A DNA stretch of 7,488 nucleotides, taken from DATBFX01 sp034667245. GTDB taxonomy: Bacteria > Chloroflexota > Chloroflexia > Thermomicrobiales > UBA6265. Positions 1 through 6,559 of the stretch are shown one piece after another. Under the pieces are notes generated by a model that did not search any database, had not been told where the DNA came from, and was given only the letters and a program-made list of their open reading frames with translations. How positions within the stretch are numbered: position 1 is the stretch's first letter; the number at the start of each line of letters is the position of its first letter. The position numbers and the translations under genes are program-made. The stretch spans positions 1 through 7,488 of the forward strand of contig JAXDKI010000486.1 in NCBI GenBank assembly GCA_034667245.1. Direction: 5' to 3'.

Positions 1-2
1 CG

Positions 3-449
3 ATCGTCGGCACCTGGCTCGCCCTGGTGCCGCAGGCACCGGGCGACCCGGCGGTCGCTAGCCCGTCCCTCTACACCGCCGACGGACGCGTCGTGTTGGG
101 GTGGCCAGTCTCCCAGGCCGGGCCCCAAGGCGTCGTGTTCCACAGCGGCTGGGTGGGGTCGTGGGAGCCCACCGGCGAGCGCAGCATCCAGTTCACGGCC
201 GTTCAGGTGCTCTCCGACGCGAACGGGGCCTACCTCGGCACCGCCACCGTCCACGGCCACCCGATGGTGAGCGAGGACGGGCAGACCTTCGTCGACGCCG
301 ACCCGGCCTCGACGATCACCATCCGCGATCCGGCAGGGAACGTCGTCACGGTCCTCAGCGGCGGTGCGCCGGTGACGGCGACCCGCATCGGTGTGGCATC
401 GGACGGCTTCCCGCCGGCGACGCCCGCCGCTGCCACCCCGACCGCGTAA
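3..449 (+). CDS. C-terminal part of a small beta-rich exported protein (5' end outside window)
   Basis: The frame is open from the window edge, so the protein is truncated at its N-terminus; 148 residues are visible and it stops with TAA. A GTG at 27 lies inside the reading frame and is not taken as the start, because in-frame residues before it (IVGTWLAL) fit the usual GTW opening of the mature domain. The rest alternates short strands: LYTADGRVVLGWP, then GSWEPTGERSIQFTAVQ, then GAYLGTATVHG, then a charged strand ending RDPAGNVVTVLSGG. From memory this order matches a lipocalin-like hypothetical family common in Thermomicrobia-type genomes (GTW, then F/Y-TADG, then GxWE-TGxR). It ends in a low-complexity Ala/Thr/Pro tail, ATPAAATPTA, like other proteins here. 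No catalytic residues can be named and the function is unknown. Confidence 0.75.
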   Translation: MVGTWLALVPQAPGDPAVASPSLYTADGRVVLGWPVSQAGPQGVVFHSGWVGSWEPTGERSIQFTAVQVLSDANGAYLGTATVHGHPMVSEDGQTFVDADPASTITIRDPAGNVVTVLSGGAPVTATRIGVASDGFPPATPAAATPTA

Positions 450-557
450 CGCACCATCCGACCGTTCGTGCGACGCTGGCGCATCTCCGAACGTCGCCAC
501 CGTCGACGGAGCCATCGTCGCGGGCCGTCCATCGGCTCGCCAGACGGGAGGACCATC

Positions 558-2201
558 ATGTCCCCGTATCGACTCCTGCTCCCCGTGCTCGCGCTGCTCT
601 TGGCCGCCCCTGCCCTCGCGGCCGCCCAGGACGCCACCCCGCTCGCCACGCCTGCCGACGGCAATGGCGCCCTCGTGGTGCACACGCCCAGCGGCGCGCT
701 GGGCGGCGTCGCCAACGGGGCGACCACCGAATGGCGGGGGGTGCCCTACGCCGCCGCCCCGGTCGGGGATCGCCGTTGGCGTCCTCCCGCGCCCGTCGAC
801 CCCTGGCAGGGCGTCCGCGACGCCACCCAGTTCGCCGAGGTGTGCGCGCAGGTGAACATGGGTCCCGATGGAGGAATCACCGGCCGTGAGGACTGCCTCT
901 ACCTGAACGTGTTCGTGCCGGCAGACGCGCCGGCCGGGGCGGGGCTGCCCGTCATGGTCTACCTGCACGGGGGCAGCAACCTCGTGGGCGGTCCGTTCAC
1001 CAACGCCGACGGGTTCGTCGCCCGCGGGGTGATCATGGTCACGGTCGCCGCGCGCCTCGGCGTCTTCGGCTACGCCGGCCACCCGGCCCTCTCGGCGGAG
1101 GGCGGCGGGCCGTCGGGCGAGTACGGACTGCTCGACCAGATCGCCGCGTTCGGTTGGGTCCGCGACAGCATCGCGGCCTTCGGCGGCGACCCGGCCAACG
1201 TCACCCTGTCCGGCTATTCCGCCGGGTCGGCGGACGGATTCGCCCTCGTCGCCTCGCCGCTGGCGCGCGGGCTCTTCCGGCAGGCGGCGCTGCCGACCGC
1301 GACCTGGCCGGAGGGCGTCCCCATCGCCGGGGCCGAGGCGTTCGGCCTGTCCGTGGCGGACGCCGTCGGCTGCGCGGCGGCGTCCGACATCGCCGCCTGC
1401 CTGCGCGCCGCGTCCGCGGAGGACCTCGTCCTCGCCTTCGGCCTCCACGACCTCCAGCCGTGGACGGGGGGCGCGGTGCTGCCCCGCTCCCCGTTGGAGT
1501 TGATCGGGGAACAGCACCCGACGATCCCGCTCCTGGTCGGCTCCAGCCGCGAGGAGGCCGGGGTCGCCGTCCCGGCGGTCGGCGCCGGGAGTCCCTACGG
1601 GACGGCGGAGTGGATCCGCGATACCGACGCCCTCGTCGGCCCGGAGCGTGGGGACACCGCGCGCGCCCTCTACCCGCCGGATCGCTACGACTCCCCACTG
1701 TGGGCAACCGTCGCCCTCTACACCGACGCCACCTTTGCCTGCCCGACCCGGCGCCTGGCGCTGGCCGCGGACGGGCCAGTCTGGCGCTACCTGTATACCC
1801 ACCAAATCGAGAACGATCCGGACGTGGCCAAGCTGCGGGCGATCCACATCGCGGACGAAGCGGTGCTGTGGCACGACCCGAACGGGATCAGGGTGGTGCG
1901 ACTCATCAACGGCCTCGGCCCCGCCCCGTCCCCGTACGTCTTCACGCCCGCGGAGGAGGACCTCTCTGCCCGGATGACCGACGCCTGGACCAACTTCGCC
2001 AAGACGGGCGACCCGAACGGGCCCGGGGTGCCGGCGTGGCCGCGCTACGACGCCGCCGGCGAACGGACGCTCGTCCTCGACACCGTCGTCGGCGAGGTGA
2101 CCTTCTACCACCGCGACGAGTGCGCCTTCGCCGACGCCCTGCCGGCGCTGTTCCCCGAACCGAGTCCCGCGGCCACACCCGCCGCCACGCCGACCTCGTA
2201 A
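558..2201 (+). CDS. Secreted type-B carboxylesterase (alpha/beta hydrolase)
   Basis: A 547-residue member of the carboxylesterase/cholinesterase family, which hydrolyses carboxylic esters; substrate not predictable. The ATG at 558 follows GGAGG (547-551) with 6 bases spacing and opens a Sec signal peptide (residues 1-23, ending ALAAA before QDATP). The in-frame GTG at 468 would add 30 Arg-rich residues before the signal and is rejected. Motifs in order: EDCLYLN 111-117, oxyanion-hole HGG 137-139, nucleophile elbow GYSAGS with Ser221 after FGGDPANVT, probable acid Glu333 in SREEAG, probable His430 in AIHIADE, and the family C-terminal motif WTNFAKTGDPNG 478-489. Cys96/Cys113 and Cys272/Cys281 sit where the first two cholinesterase disulfides lie. 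The elbow has Tyr where Glu is usual. The C-terminus is an Ala-Thr-Pro tail. It begins 108 bases after gene 1. Family very secure, substrate unknown. Confidence 0.95.
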   Translation: MSPYRLLLPVLALLLAAPALAAAQDATPLATPADGNGALVVHTPSGALGGVANGATTEWRGVPYAAAPVGDRRWRPPAPVDPWQGVRDATQFAEVCAQVNMGPDGGITGREDCLYLNVFVPADAPAGAGLPVMVYLHGGSNLVGGPFTNADGFVARGVIMVTVAARLGVFGYAGHPALSAEGGGPSGEYGLLDQIAAFGWVRDSIAAFGGDPANVTLSGYSAGSADGFALVASPLARGLFRQAALPTATWPEGVPIAGAEAFGLSVADAVGCAAASDIAACLRAASAEDLVLAFGLHDLQPWTGGAVLPRSPLELIGEQHPTIPLLVGSSREEAGVAVPAVGAGSPYGTAEWIRDTDALVGPERGDTARALYPPDRYDSPLWATVALYTDATFACPTRRLALAADGPVWRYLYTHQIENDPDVAKLRAIHIADEAVLWHDPNGIRVVRLINGLGPAPSPYVFTPAEEDLSARMTDAWTNFAKTGDPNGPGVPAWPRYDAAGERTLVLDTVVGEVTFYHRDECAFADALPALFPEPSPAATPAATPTS

Positions 2202-2243
2202 CGACCGACACGTGCGCCGAGTCGCCAACGCGGTCGCAACTAG

Positions 2244-2348
2244 GCAAAGGAGCCCCCCGATGCACCGCATGATCGTCCGTGCGCCGTTCGTCCTCGCCGC
2301 CGTCCTCTCCGTCCTCGCGCTCGTCGCCGCTCCCGTCGCCGCGCGCAC
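2244..2348 (+). repeat. Ribosome-binding site plus signal-peptide cassette, copy 1
   Basis: 104 of 105 bases are identical to 7330-7434 (constant offset 5086; the only difference is G 2275 against A 7361, Val to Ile). It spans the Shine-Dalgarno region, start codon and the whole signal peptide. Similarity falls off soon after the cleavage site. Confidence 0.95.
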
Positions 2349-2814
2349 GACCACCTTCTCCGAGACCTTCGACTTCACCTTCACCGAGGCCCCCTGCGAC
2401 TTCGCGGTGCAGATCCACGACGTCGGCAAGAACGTGTTTCGCTTCCACGACGACCGGGTCGACCTCACCCAGGGCGGCGTCCGCACCTATACCAACTTGG
2501 TGAACGGGCTGAGCGCGACCCAGTCGTTCCAGACCGTGTTCAAGAACAGCAACACCGTCGAGGACCCGGCGACCGGGTACCTGTCGCTCGACTCAACCAC
2601 GGTGGGTTCCGGGACGCTGCGCGGTCCGGACGGCCGGGTGCTGCTGCGGGACCACGGCCCCGTCTCCGCCCATATCGTCATCAACCCCAACGCGGCGTCC
2701 GAAGACGCCTTCCTCATCTCCCAGGAGATCTTCTTCTCGCACGGATCCCACCCGAGCGAGGACGCCTTCTGCCGGGCTCTGACGGCGGCGATCGGCCCCG
2801 GCGCGACGGCCTAA
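2260..2814 (+). CDS. Secreted protein of unknown function, 184 aa
   Basis: The ATG at 2260 is preceded by AAAGGAG (2246-2252) and opens a clear Sec signal peptide: MHRMIVRAPF, a long Leu/Val/Ala core, then PVAA with likely cleavage after residue 28. An in-frame GTG at 2212 lacks these features. The mature part (about 156 residues) is beta-rich, starting TTTFSETFDFTFTEAPCDF, with conserved-looking segments IHDVGKN, FHDDRVDLTQGG and GTLRGPDGRVLLRDHGP. Its only two cysteines, Cys46 near the start and Cys171 near the end, could form a disulfide. It lacks the Ala-Thr-Pro tail of its neighbours. I do not recognise a named domain; the alternating strands suggest a beta-barrel or sandwich. A paralogue with nearly the same ribosome-binding site and signal peptide begins at 7346. 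Exported location is well supported; function is not. Confidence 0.85.
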   Translation: MHRMIVRAPFVLAAVLSVLALVAAPVAARTTTFSETFDFTFTEAPCDFAVQIHDVGKNVFRFHDDRVDLTQGGVRTYTNLVNGLSATQSFQTVFKNSNTVEDPATGYLSLDSTTVGSGTLRGPDGRVLLRDHGPVSAHIVINPNAASEDAFLISQEIFFSHGSHPSEDAFCRALTAAIGPGATA

Positions 2815-2927
2815 GTCGACCACCGTGCGATCGGGCCGGGGTGCCCGCCGTCCCGGGACGCCACCCGAACCCGGACGCCGAGCGACCGTCTTGGTCCGTC
2901 CGACACATGACCGTACCGCCCCCCAAC

Positions 2928-2933
2928 GAGGAG
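2928..2933 (+). promoter_or_regulatory. Ribosome-binding site for GTG 2941
   Basis: GAGGAG, 7 bases before GTG 2941. It is good enough that the outer start cannot be dismissed from sequence alone. Confidence 0.5.
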
Positions 2934-2940
2934 TCAACTG

Positions 2941-2982
2941 GTGACGACGTCGAACCCTGTTCCGTCCGTTTCCCGCCGCACC
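2941..2982 (+). repeat. Leader repeat, copy 1 (MTTSN-type N-terminus)
   Basis: 34 of 42 bases match 6672-6713 without gaps. Both encode MTTSN, two variable residues, then PSVS and RT. Past this point copy 1 continues into a Tat-like hydrophobic core, while the other copy has lost that segment. Confidence 0.75.
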
Positions 2983-3056
2983 GCGCTCGCCGGGCTCGGC
3001 GCCGGCAGCCTCGGTCTGGCTTTGGCCGCCCGCGGCCACCGGTCGCGCCTCACATC

Positions 3057-3063
3057 AGGAGGG
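3057..3063 (+). promoter_or_regulatory. Strong internal ribosome-binding site for ATG 3070
   Basis: AGGAGGG, 6 bases before ATG 3070. It is the closest match to the anti-Shine-Dalgarno consensus in the window, and it lies inside the longer reading frame. It favours 3070 as the main start. Confidence 0.65.
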
Positions 3064-3069
3064 TCCAGG

Positions 3070-3714
3070 ATGATCCACCATCTCACCCGTTCCGCGTTCG
3101 CCCTCGCCGCCGCCGGCCTCACCCCCATCGCCTCCGCCCAGGACGCCACGCCGGCGGCCATCCCCTGGGTCACGACGCCGCCCGGCCCGCCCGACCCCGC
3201 CCTCTGCCACGCCGCGTCGGTCCCCAAGGAGCGCTACCTGGCCCTGCGCGGCACGCCGACCGCCGCGACCCCGGTGCCCCTCGCCGACCTGTTCGTCACG
3301 CCGGCCGACCAGATCGGCTCCCCGGCCGACCCGGCCACGGTCGAGGCGGTGACCGCCACCATCATGGAGTACGGCGCCTGCGTCAACGCCGGCAAGTGGC
3401 TCAACAACGCCAACCTCTACACCGAGGCCGGGTTCGCCGAAGACTACGCCCACGCCGACGACGGCTTCCTTGACTTCATCGCTTCCGGCAAGCGACCCGC
3501 GTCGCTCGACGAGACGTATTACATCTTCGCCGTCTCCGCGGTCCGGGTCCTGCCCGACGGGCGGGTCGGGGCCGTCATCCAGTTCGGCCGGGACGCCAAG
3601 TACGGGGCCGACTACCTGATCTTCGCCAAGGCGGGGGACCGGTACTTGATCGACTTTTGGGTCGACGAGTTCGAGGCGGTCAACGTGCCGACCTCCGGCA
3701 CCCCGGCGGCCTAA
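3070..3714 (+). CDS. Secreted NTF2/SnoaL-like protein
   Basis: A 214-residue exported protein if started at ATG 3070, which has an excellent AGGAGGG (3057-3063) 6 bases upstream and opens its own signal peptide (MIHHLTRSAFALAAAGLTPIASA, then QDATPAA). The reading frame is open back to GTG 2941, which would add a 43-residue Tat-like leader (listed separately). The mature part has a Pro/Thr-rich stretch (33-70), then a helix with EAVTATIMEYGACVNAG (about 92-108), LYTEAGFAEDYA, and paired strands VSAVRVLPDGRVGAVIQFG and YLIFAKAGDRYLIDFWVDE (about 155-200). A helix with CxNAG followed by R-V-L-P-DGRVGA and DRYLID strands is the pattern of small NTF2-fold proteins. These bind small ligands or are enzymatic; no active-site set is visible here. 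A short TSGTPAA tail ends the protein. Fold moderately sure, function unknown. Confidence 0.82.
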   Translation: MIHHLTRSAFALAAAGLTPIASAQDATPAAIPWVTTPPGPPDPALCHAASVPKERYLALRGTPTAATPVPLADLFVTPADQIGSPADPATVEAVTATIMEYGACVNAGKWLNNANLYTEAGFAEDYAHADDGFLDFIASGKRPASLDETYYIFAVSAVRVLPDGRVGAVIQFGRDAKYGADYLIFAKAGDRYLIDFWVDEFEAVNVPTSGTPAA

Positions 3715-3735
3715 CAACCACCGCGACCGATCGCG

Positions 3736-3768
3736 ACGACGGGTCGGGGACCATCCTCGGTCCGTCGT
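3736..3768 (+). terminator. Terminator-like hairpin after the NTF2-like gene
   Basis: The arms 3736-3749 and 3755-3768 pair over 14 bp (3 G-U wobbles), starting ACGACGG/CCGTCGT, around an ACCAT loop. The hairpin begins 21 bases after the TAA of the preceding gene. No T-run follows, so it may stop transcription weakly, act with another factor, or protect a 3' end. Confidence 0.55.
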
Positions 3769-3951
3769 GCTGGCCGTTCACCAGAGGCAGCGGCGAACCC
3801 TCGGCAGAACGCCCATTCTCCGTCCGGATTATGAGGACAGTTGTGGGGGGTCCTCTTGTCGGAGGGGTCGGCACGCCGGTCACCGCTCGGGACGGCGGCC
3901 ACGCGATCACCTCCCCGTCGCGACCCGGTCGGTCTGTCCTTCCGGTTCACG

Positions 3952-4091
3952 TGCCCTTGTATCCTTTTCGTGCCGCCAGCGTATATCCCTATGAACGCAT
4001 CCATTGCGGTCCCAGGAAGGAACCTCATGCGGGGTCTGCTGTTCGCCCGACCACCAGCACCGGAATTGCCGATGGCGCTTGTGCCGTCGGA
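3952..4091 (+). repeat. Copy A of a 140-base element found upstream of both PQQ-propeller genes
   Basis: It aligns without gaps to 6420-6559 (constant offset 2468) with about 104 of 140 bases identical by hand count. The strongest blocks are at 3952-3981 (27/30), 4002-4021 (18/20) and 4032-4050 (17/19). It ends about 75 bases before Met 4165. Mismatches by codon position in the best frame are 12/9/15, so it does not behave like a conserved coding sequence. It may be a promoter/5'-leader module, an untranslated RNA, or a dispersed intergenic repeat. Confidence 0.75.
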
Positions 4092-4164
4092 CGATGACGC
4101 CTGGTTGGTCATAGGCGCCAAGGCCGATCCCTGGGGCTTATTGCAGGGTAGGAGTGCTGTCGCC

Positions 4165-6270
4165 ATGTGTGGAATTGCACCAGTCAGACTCGTGCTGACC
4201 TTGCTACTGATTGCCGGGTTCGTCGCCGGACCTGGCGCCGGGGTCTCTGCCCAGGATGCAACGGGATCGGCGGACTGGCCGATGTACCGGGGCGATCCGG
4301 CGCGAACCGGTGCGACCGCCGAAGGCCCGGTGGGTTCGCCGGTCGAAATCTGGCGCGTCCAGCTCGGCGGGCCGGCGTTTCGCTCGCCGGCGATCGTGGC
4401 CGGGGTCGCCTACAGCGGAAGTGGCGATGGGCTGCTGACCGCCCTCGACGCGGCGACCGGGAGCGAACAATGGCGCTACCAGGGTGACGGCTCGCTAGAG
4501 ATCACCCCGACGGTCGCCGGTGGGCGTGTCTTCATCGCGAGTGTGAAGGGAACGCTGGTCGCCGTCGATGCCGCCACCGGGGCCGAGGTGTGGCGCTTTG
4601 CCTCGCCGGTCTCGCCGTTTTCGACGCCGGCGGTGGTCGATGAGCTGCTCTACATCGGCGGCGACGACGGCAACCTCTACGCAATCGATGTGACCGACGG
4701 CCGGGAACGCTGGCACTTCGCGGCCGGGGTCGCGCTCACCCGCTCCCCGGCCGTGGCCGGCGGATTGGTCGCCATCGGCAGCGAGGACGGTCGCCTGTTT
4801 GTCGTCGACGCTGCCGGCGGTACGGAGCGCTGGCGGTTCGAGGGCGGCGATCCGAGCGAGCGGACAACGACGCCGACGATCGGGGAGGGGGCGGTCATCG
4901 TCGCTCAGGCGGGTGTCCTCTACGCCTTCGACCTGGCGACGGGGACCGAACACTGGCGTAACCCGTTGGGCGACGGGGCGAGGGCGCCCGCGTTCGCCGA
5001 CGGGACGGTCTACACCGGCGGTCTCGACGGGCTGGTCTACGCGCTCGACGCGGCGACCGGCAAGGTCCGCTGGACGTTCGCGACCGGCGACCGGATTCTG
5101 GCGACCCCGGCGGTGGCGGACGGGGTGGTCTATGCCGTAAGTCACGATCGCACCCTCTACGCGCTCGATCGCACGACCGGCGCCGAGCGATGGCGGTTCG
5201 CCGTCGACGGCGAGGTCGACAACGGTCCCTCGATTGCAGGCGGCGTGCTCTACGTCTCGACGAGTTTCGGGATCGTCTACGCGATCGGCGGATCGGGTGA
5301 GGCGACGGCAGCCACGCCCGCCACGGGTGCGACGCCCGACGGAGTCGTGGCCTCGCCGACAATCGTCGCGAGTCCGGTCGCAACCGAGCGGGCCGTCGAG
5401 TTCGTCTGGCAGGTCACCGGCGGCCCCGCGCCGTTCGGCGGCGGGGCCGCGGACCCGACCGTCGCCCCCGACGGCCGCGTCTGGGTGGCCGACTCCACCC
5501 GCAACGTCTTCCAGATCTTCGCCCCGGACGGAACGTTCGTCGAGACTTGGGGCACGCCCGGCTCCGGCGACGGGCGGTTCAACTTCACGCGCGACAACGG
5601 CGACGCCTTCGGCGCGGTCGCCTTCGCCCCGGACGGCTCCTTCTACGTCGCCGACACCGGCAACCGGCGCGTCCAGCACTTCGCGGCGGACCGGACCTTC
5701 CTCGGCGCCTGGGGCGGCTTCGGCGGGGGCGACGGCCGGTTCGTCAGCCCCATCGACGTGGCGGTCGACGCCGCCGGCAACGTCTTCGTCGACGACGACA
5801 ACCGCAACGACGTCCAGAAGTTCGCCGCCGACGGCTCGTTCCTGGTCAAGTTCGGCGGCCCCGGCAGCGGCGAGGGCCAGCTCGACTTCCAGGGGTTCAT
5901 GGACGTCGACGCCGCCGGCAACGTCTGGGTGGCCGACCCGGCCCATGGGCGCGTCGCCCAGTGGGACAACGACGGCGCGTTCCTGGCGAGCTGGACCGGA
6001 GACGGACGCCTGATCGCCCCCCTGGACGTGGAGGTCGACGAGCAGGGGCGCGTCTTCGTCGCCGACGCCGAGACGCACCAGGTGCTGGTGCTTGATGCCG
6101 CGGACCGCGTCGTCGCGGCCTGGGGAAGCGAGGGGGCCGGCGAGGGTCAGTTCACGGTGCCGGCCTTCCTCGGCCTCGACGGGCAGGGCAACGTCTACGT
6201 GCTCGACCTCTTCGGTCCGGTGACCCGCCTCCAGAAGTTCCGCCTCCTGCCGCCGTTGGGGCAGGTGTGA
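4165..6270 (+). CDS. Secreted double beta-propeller: eight PQQ-like blades fused to six NHL repeats
   Basis: 701 residues from ATG 4165, which has GGAG 10 bases upstream and opens a signal peptide (hydrophobic 9-25, cleavage near VSA before QDAT). After the opening WPMYRGDPARTG come eight PQQ-like blades: tryptophans at 63, 103, 143, 183, 223, 264, 303 and 343 in motifs such as ERWRF, each preceded by LYALDAATG-type strands, about 40 residues apart. An Ala/Thr/Pro linker (about 376-410) leads to six NHL-type repeats (about 430-692) of the form D-AGNVFVAD--N--VQ-F--DG-FL--WG. The first half resembles BamB/quinoprotein propellers but has no dehydrogenase catalytic motif, so a structural or binding role is likelier than enzymatic. 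Third-position G/C is 81/100 in sampled PQQ codons and 98/100 in sampled NHL codons, implying a fusion. It probably acts outside the membrane or at the cell surface. Confidence 0.93.
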   Translation: MCGIAPVRLVLTLLLIAGFVAGPGAGVSAQDATGSADWPMYRGDPARTGATAEGPVGSPVEIWRVQLGGPAFRSPAIVAGVAYSGSGDGLLTALDAATGSEQWRYQGDGSLEITPTVAGGRVFIASVKGTLVAVDAATGAEVWRFASPVSPFSTPAVVDELLYIGGDDGNLYAIDVTDGRERWHFAAGVALTRSPAVAGGLVAIGSEDGRLFVVDAAGGTERWRFEGGDPSERTTTPTIGEGAVIVAQAGVLYAFDLATGTEHWRNPLGDGARAPAFADGTVYTGGLDGLVYALDAATGKVRWTFATGDRILATPAVADGVVYAVSHDRTLYALDRTTGAERWRFAVDGEVDNGPSIAGGVLYVSTSFGIVYAIGGSGEATAATPATGATPDGVVASPTIVASPVATERAVEFVWQVTGGPAPFGGGAADPTVAPDGRVWVADSTRNVFQIFAPDGTFVETWGTPGSGDGRFNFTRDNGDAFGAVAFAPDGSFYVADTGNRRVQHFAADRTFLGAWGGFGGGDGRFVSPIDVAVDAAGNVFVDDDNRNDVQKFAADGSFLVKFGGPGSGEGQLDFQGFMDVDAAGNVWVADPAHGRVAQWDNDGAFLASWTGDGRLIAPLDVEVDEQGRVFVADAETHQVLVLDAADRVVAAWGSEGAGEGQFTVPAFLGLDGQGNVYVLDLFGPVTRLQKFRLLPPLGQV

Positions 6271-6356
6271 GGCATCACACGCGGTTCACCAACTTCTTCG
6301 TCGGCGCGAACCTGGAGGTGACCGATCACCACTTCGGCGTGCTGTTCGTCGAGTAG
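6267..6356 (+). CDS. Candidate 29-residue ORF overlapping the propeller stop codon, or a gene remnant
   Basis: The GTG at 6267 overlaps the TGA of the propeller gene (GTGA), a common arrangement for translational coupling. The frame runs 29 codons to TAG at 6354, and 27 of the 29 third positions are G or C, as in the real genes here. The peptide includes RFTNFFVGANLEVTDHHF and ends LFVE. It has no signal peptide and its own ribosome-binding site is weak. It lies just before the hairpin at 6383. It may be a small coupled protein or the surviving 3' end of a deleted gene. I do not recognise the sequence. Confidence 0.3.
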   Translation: MRHHTRFTNFFVGANLEVTDHHFGVLFVE

Positions 6357-6382
6357 CACGTCGTCACGTCAAGTGATCAACT

Positions 6383-6420
6383 GAGGCGACGGGCCGGGAG
6401 GTTCCCCGGCCCGTCGTCTT
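6383..6420. terminator. Strong terminator-like hairpin, possibly bidirectional
   Basis: The arms 6383-6398 and 6405-6420 pair over 16 bp around a 6-base loop AGGTTC. The inner 12 bp are perfect (CGACGGGCCGGG with its complement), and the outer pairs include two G-U wobbles. There is only a short TCTT and no long T-run. It closes the propeller gene unit, and repeat element B begins exactly at its 3' edge. Confidence 0.7.
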
Positions 6421-6559
6421 GCCCCTGTATCCTTTTCGCGCCGCCGGCGTCTACTCCAGTGTACGCGTTCATTGCGGACCGAGGAAGGATCGTCGGACGG
6501 GGTTTGCTGCTCGCCCGAAGACCGAGGCCTGCGTCTCCGATGGCTGGTGGGCCGTCGGT
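6420..6559 (+). repeat. Copy B of the 140-base upstream element
   Basis: Ungapped partner of 3952-4091. It begins at the 3' edge of the hairpin and ends about 112 bases before ATG 6672. Its open frames (for example one starting MPLYPFRAAG on + and one with AGGAKRIQG on -) have counterparts in copy A, but this follows from the DNA similarity and shows no codon-position bias. Confidence 0.75.

Larger units (their letters stand above)
2941..3069 (+). other. Tat-like leader in frame upstream of the NTF2-like gene (alternative start GTG 2941)
   Basis: GTG 2941 has GAGGAG (2928-2933) 7 bases upstream and would add 43 residues in frame to the gene at 3070. It reads MTTSNPVPSVSRRTALAGLG, then a small-residue hydrophobic run (AGSLGLALAAR) and a basic, non-hydrophobic end. 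The SRRTAL motif plus Gly/Ala/Leu core is a fair twin-arginine signal. A second, Sec-type signal begins at once at Met 3070, which itself has the stronger ribosome-binding site. This may be a second start, a decayed leader left by a signal-peptide replacement, or a short leader peptide. Part of it recurs at 6672. Confidence 0.6.
3715..4164. other. 450-base non-coding stretch before the double-propeller gene
   Basis: It holds a terminator-like hairpin (3736-3768), a weak GAGGAC/GTCCTC inverted repeat (3833-3838 with 3850-3855), and copy A of a repeat element (3952-4091). Open frames cross it, including one joining the downstream gene from 3841, but they lack a signal peptide or recognisable domain before Met 4165. 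No tRNA, other RNA gene or convincing -35/-10 pair was seen. Confidence 0.6.

Noticed and set aside
468..557. Longer start for the carboxylesterase at GTG 468
   Set aside because: It adds an Arg/His-rich stretch ahead of a normal signal peptide, while ATG 558 has GGAGG at 6 bases.
101..889. A 262-codon plus-strand frame overlapping the first gene and the esterase start
   Set aside because: Arg-rich shadow frame that would cross the end of one clear gene and the signal peptide of the next; no domain is visible.
2849..2860. Perfect 12-base palindrome CGTCCCGGGACG after gene 3
   Set aside because: Short, with no loop for a hairpin unless opened, and such palindromes are expected at this GC content. 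It may be a weak terminator part or operator, but nothing supports a call.
3957..3987. Possible promoter TTGTAT to TATATC in copy A of the element
   Set aside because: Spacing is 19 bases and the matching positions in copy B (CTGTAT, TCTACT) fit a promoter poorly.
3951..4097. Small conserved peptide in the repeat element (LYPFRAA-type on +, AGG-x-KRIQG on -)
   Set aside because: Several frames on both strands look conserved at once, and mismatches by codon position (12/9/15) show only weak third-position excess. DNA-level similarity explains it.
3841..4164. Longer start for the double propeller at 3841 or intermediate Met codons
   Set aside because: This part overlaps the repeat element, has atypical codons, and precedes a proper signal peptide at 4165 with its own GGAG.
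4495..6078. A 527-codon open frame on the minus strand inside the propeller gene
   Set aside because: It mirrors a GC-rich repeat gene on the plus strand; its product is low in recognisable motifs, rich in Arg/Asp/Val runs and has no signal or domain. High GC3 removes stops from the opposite strand.
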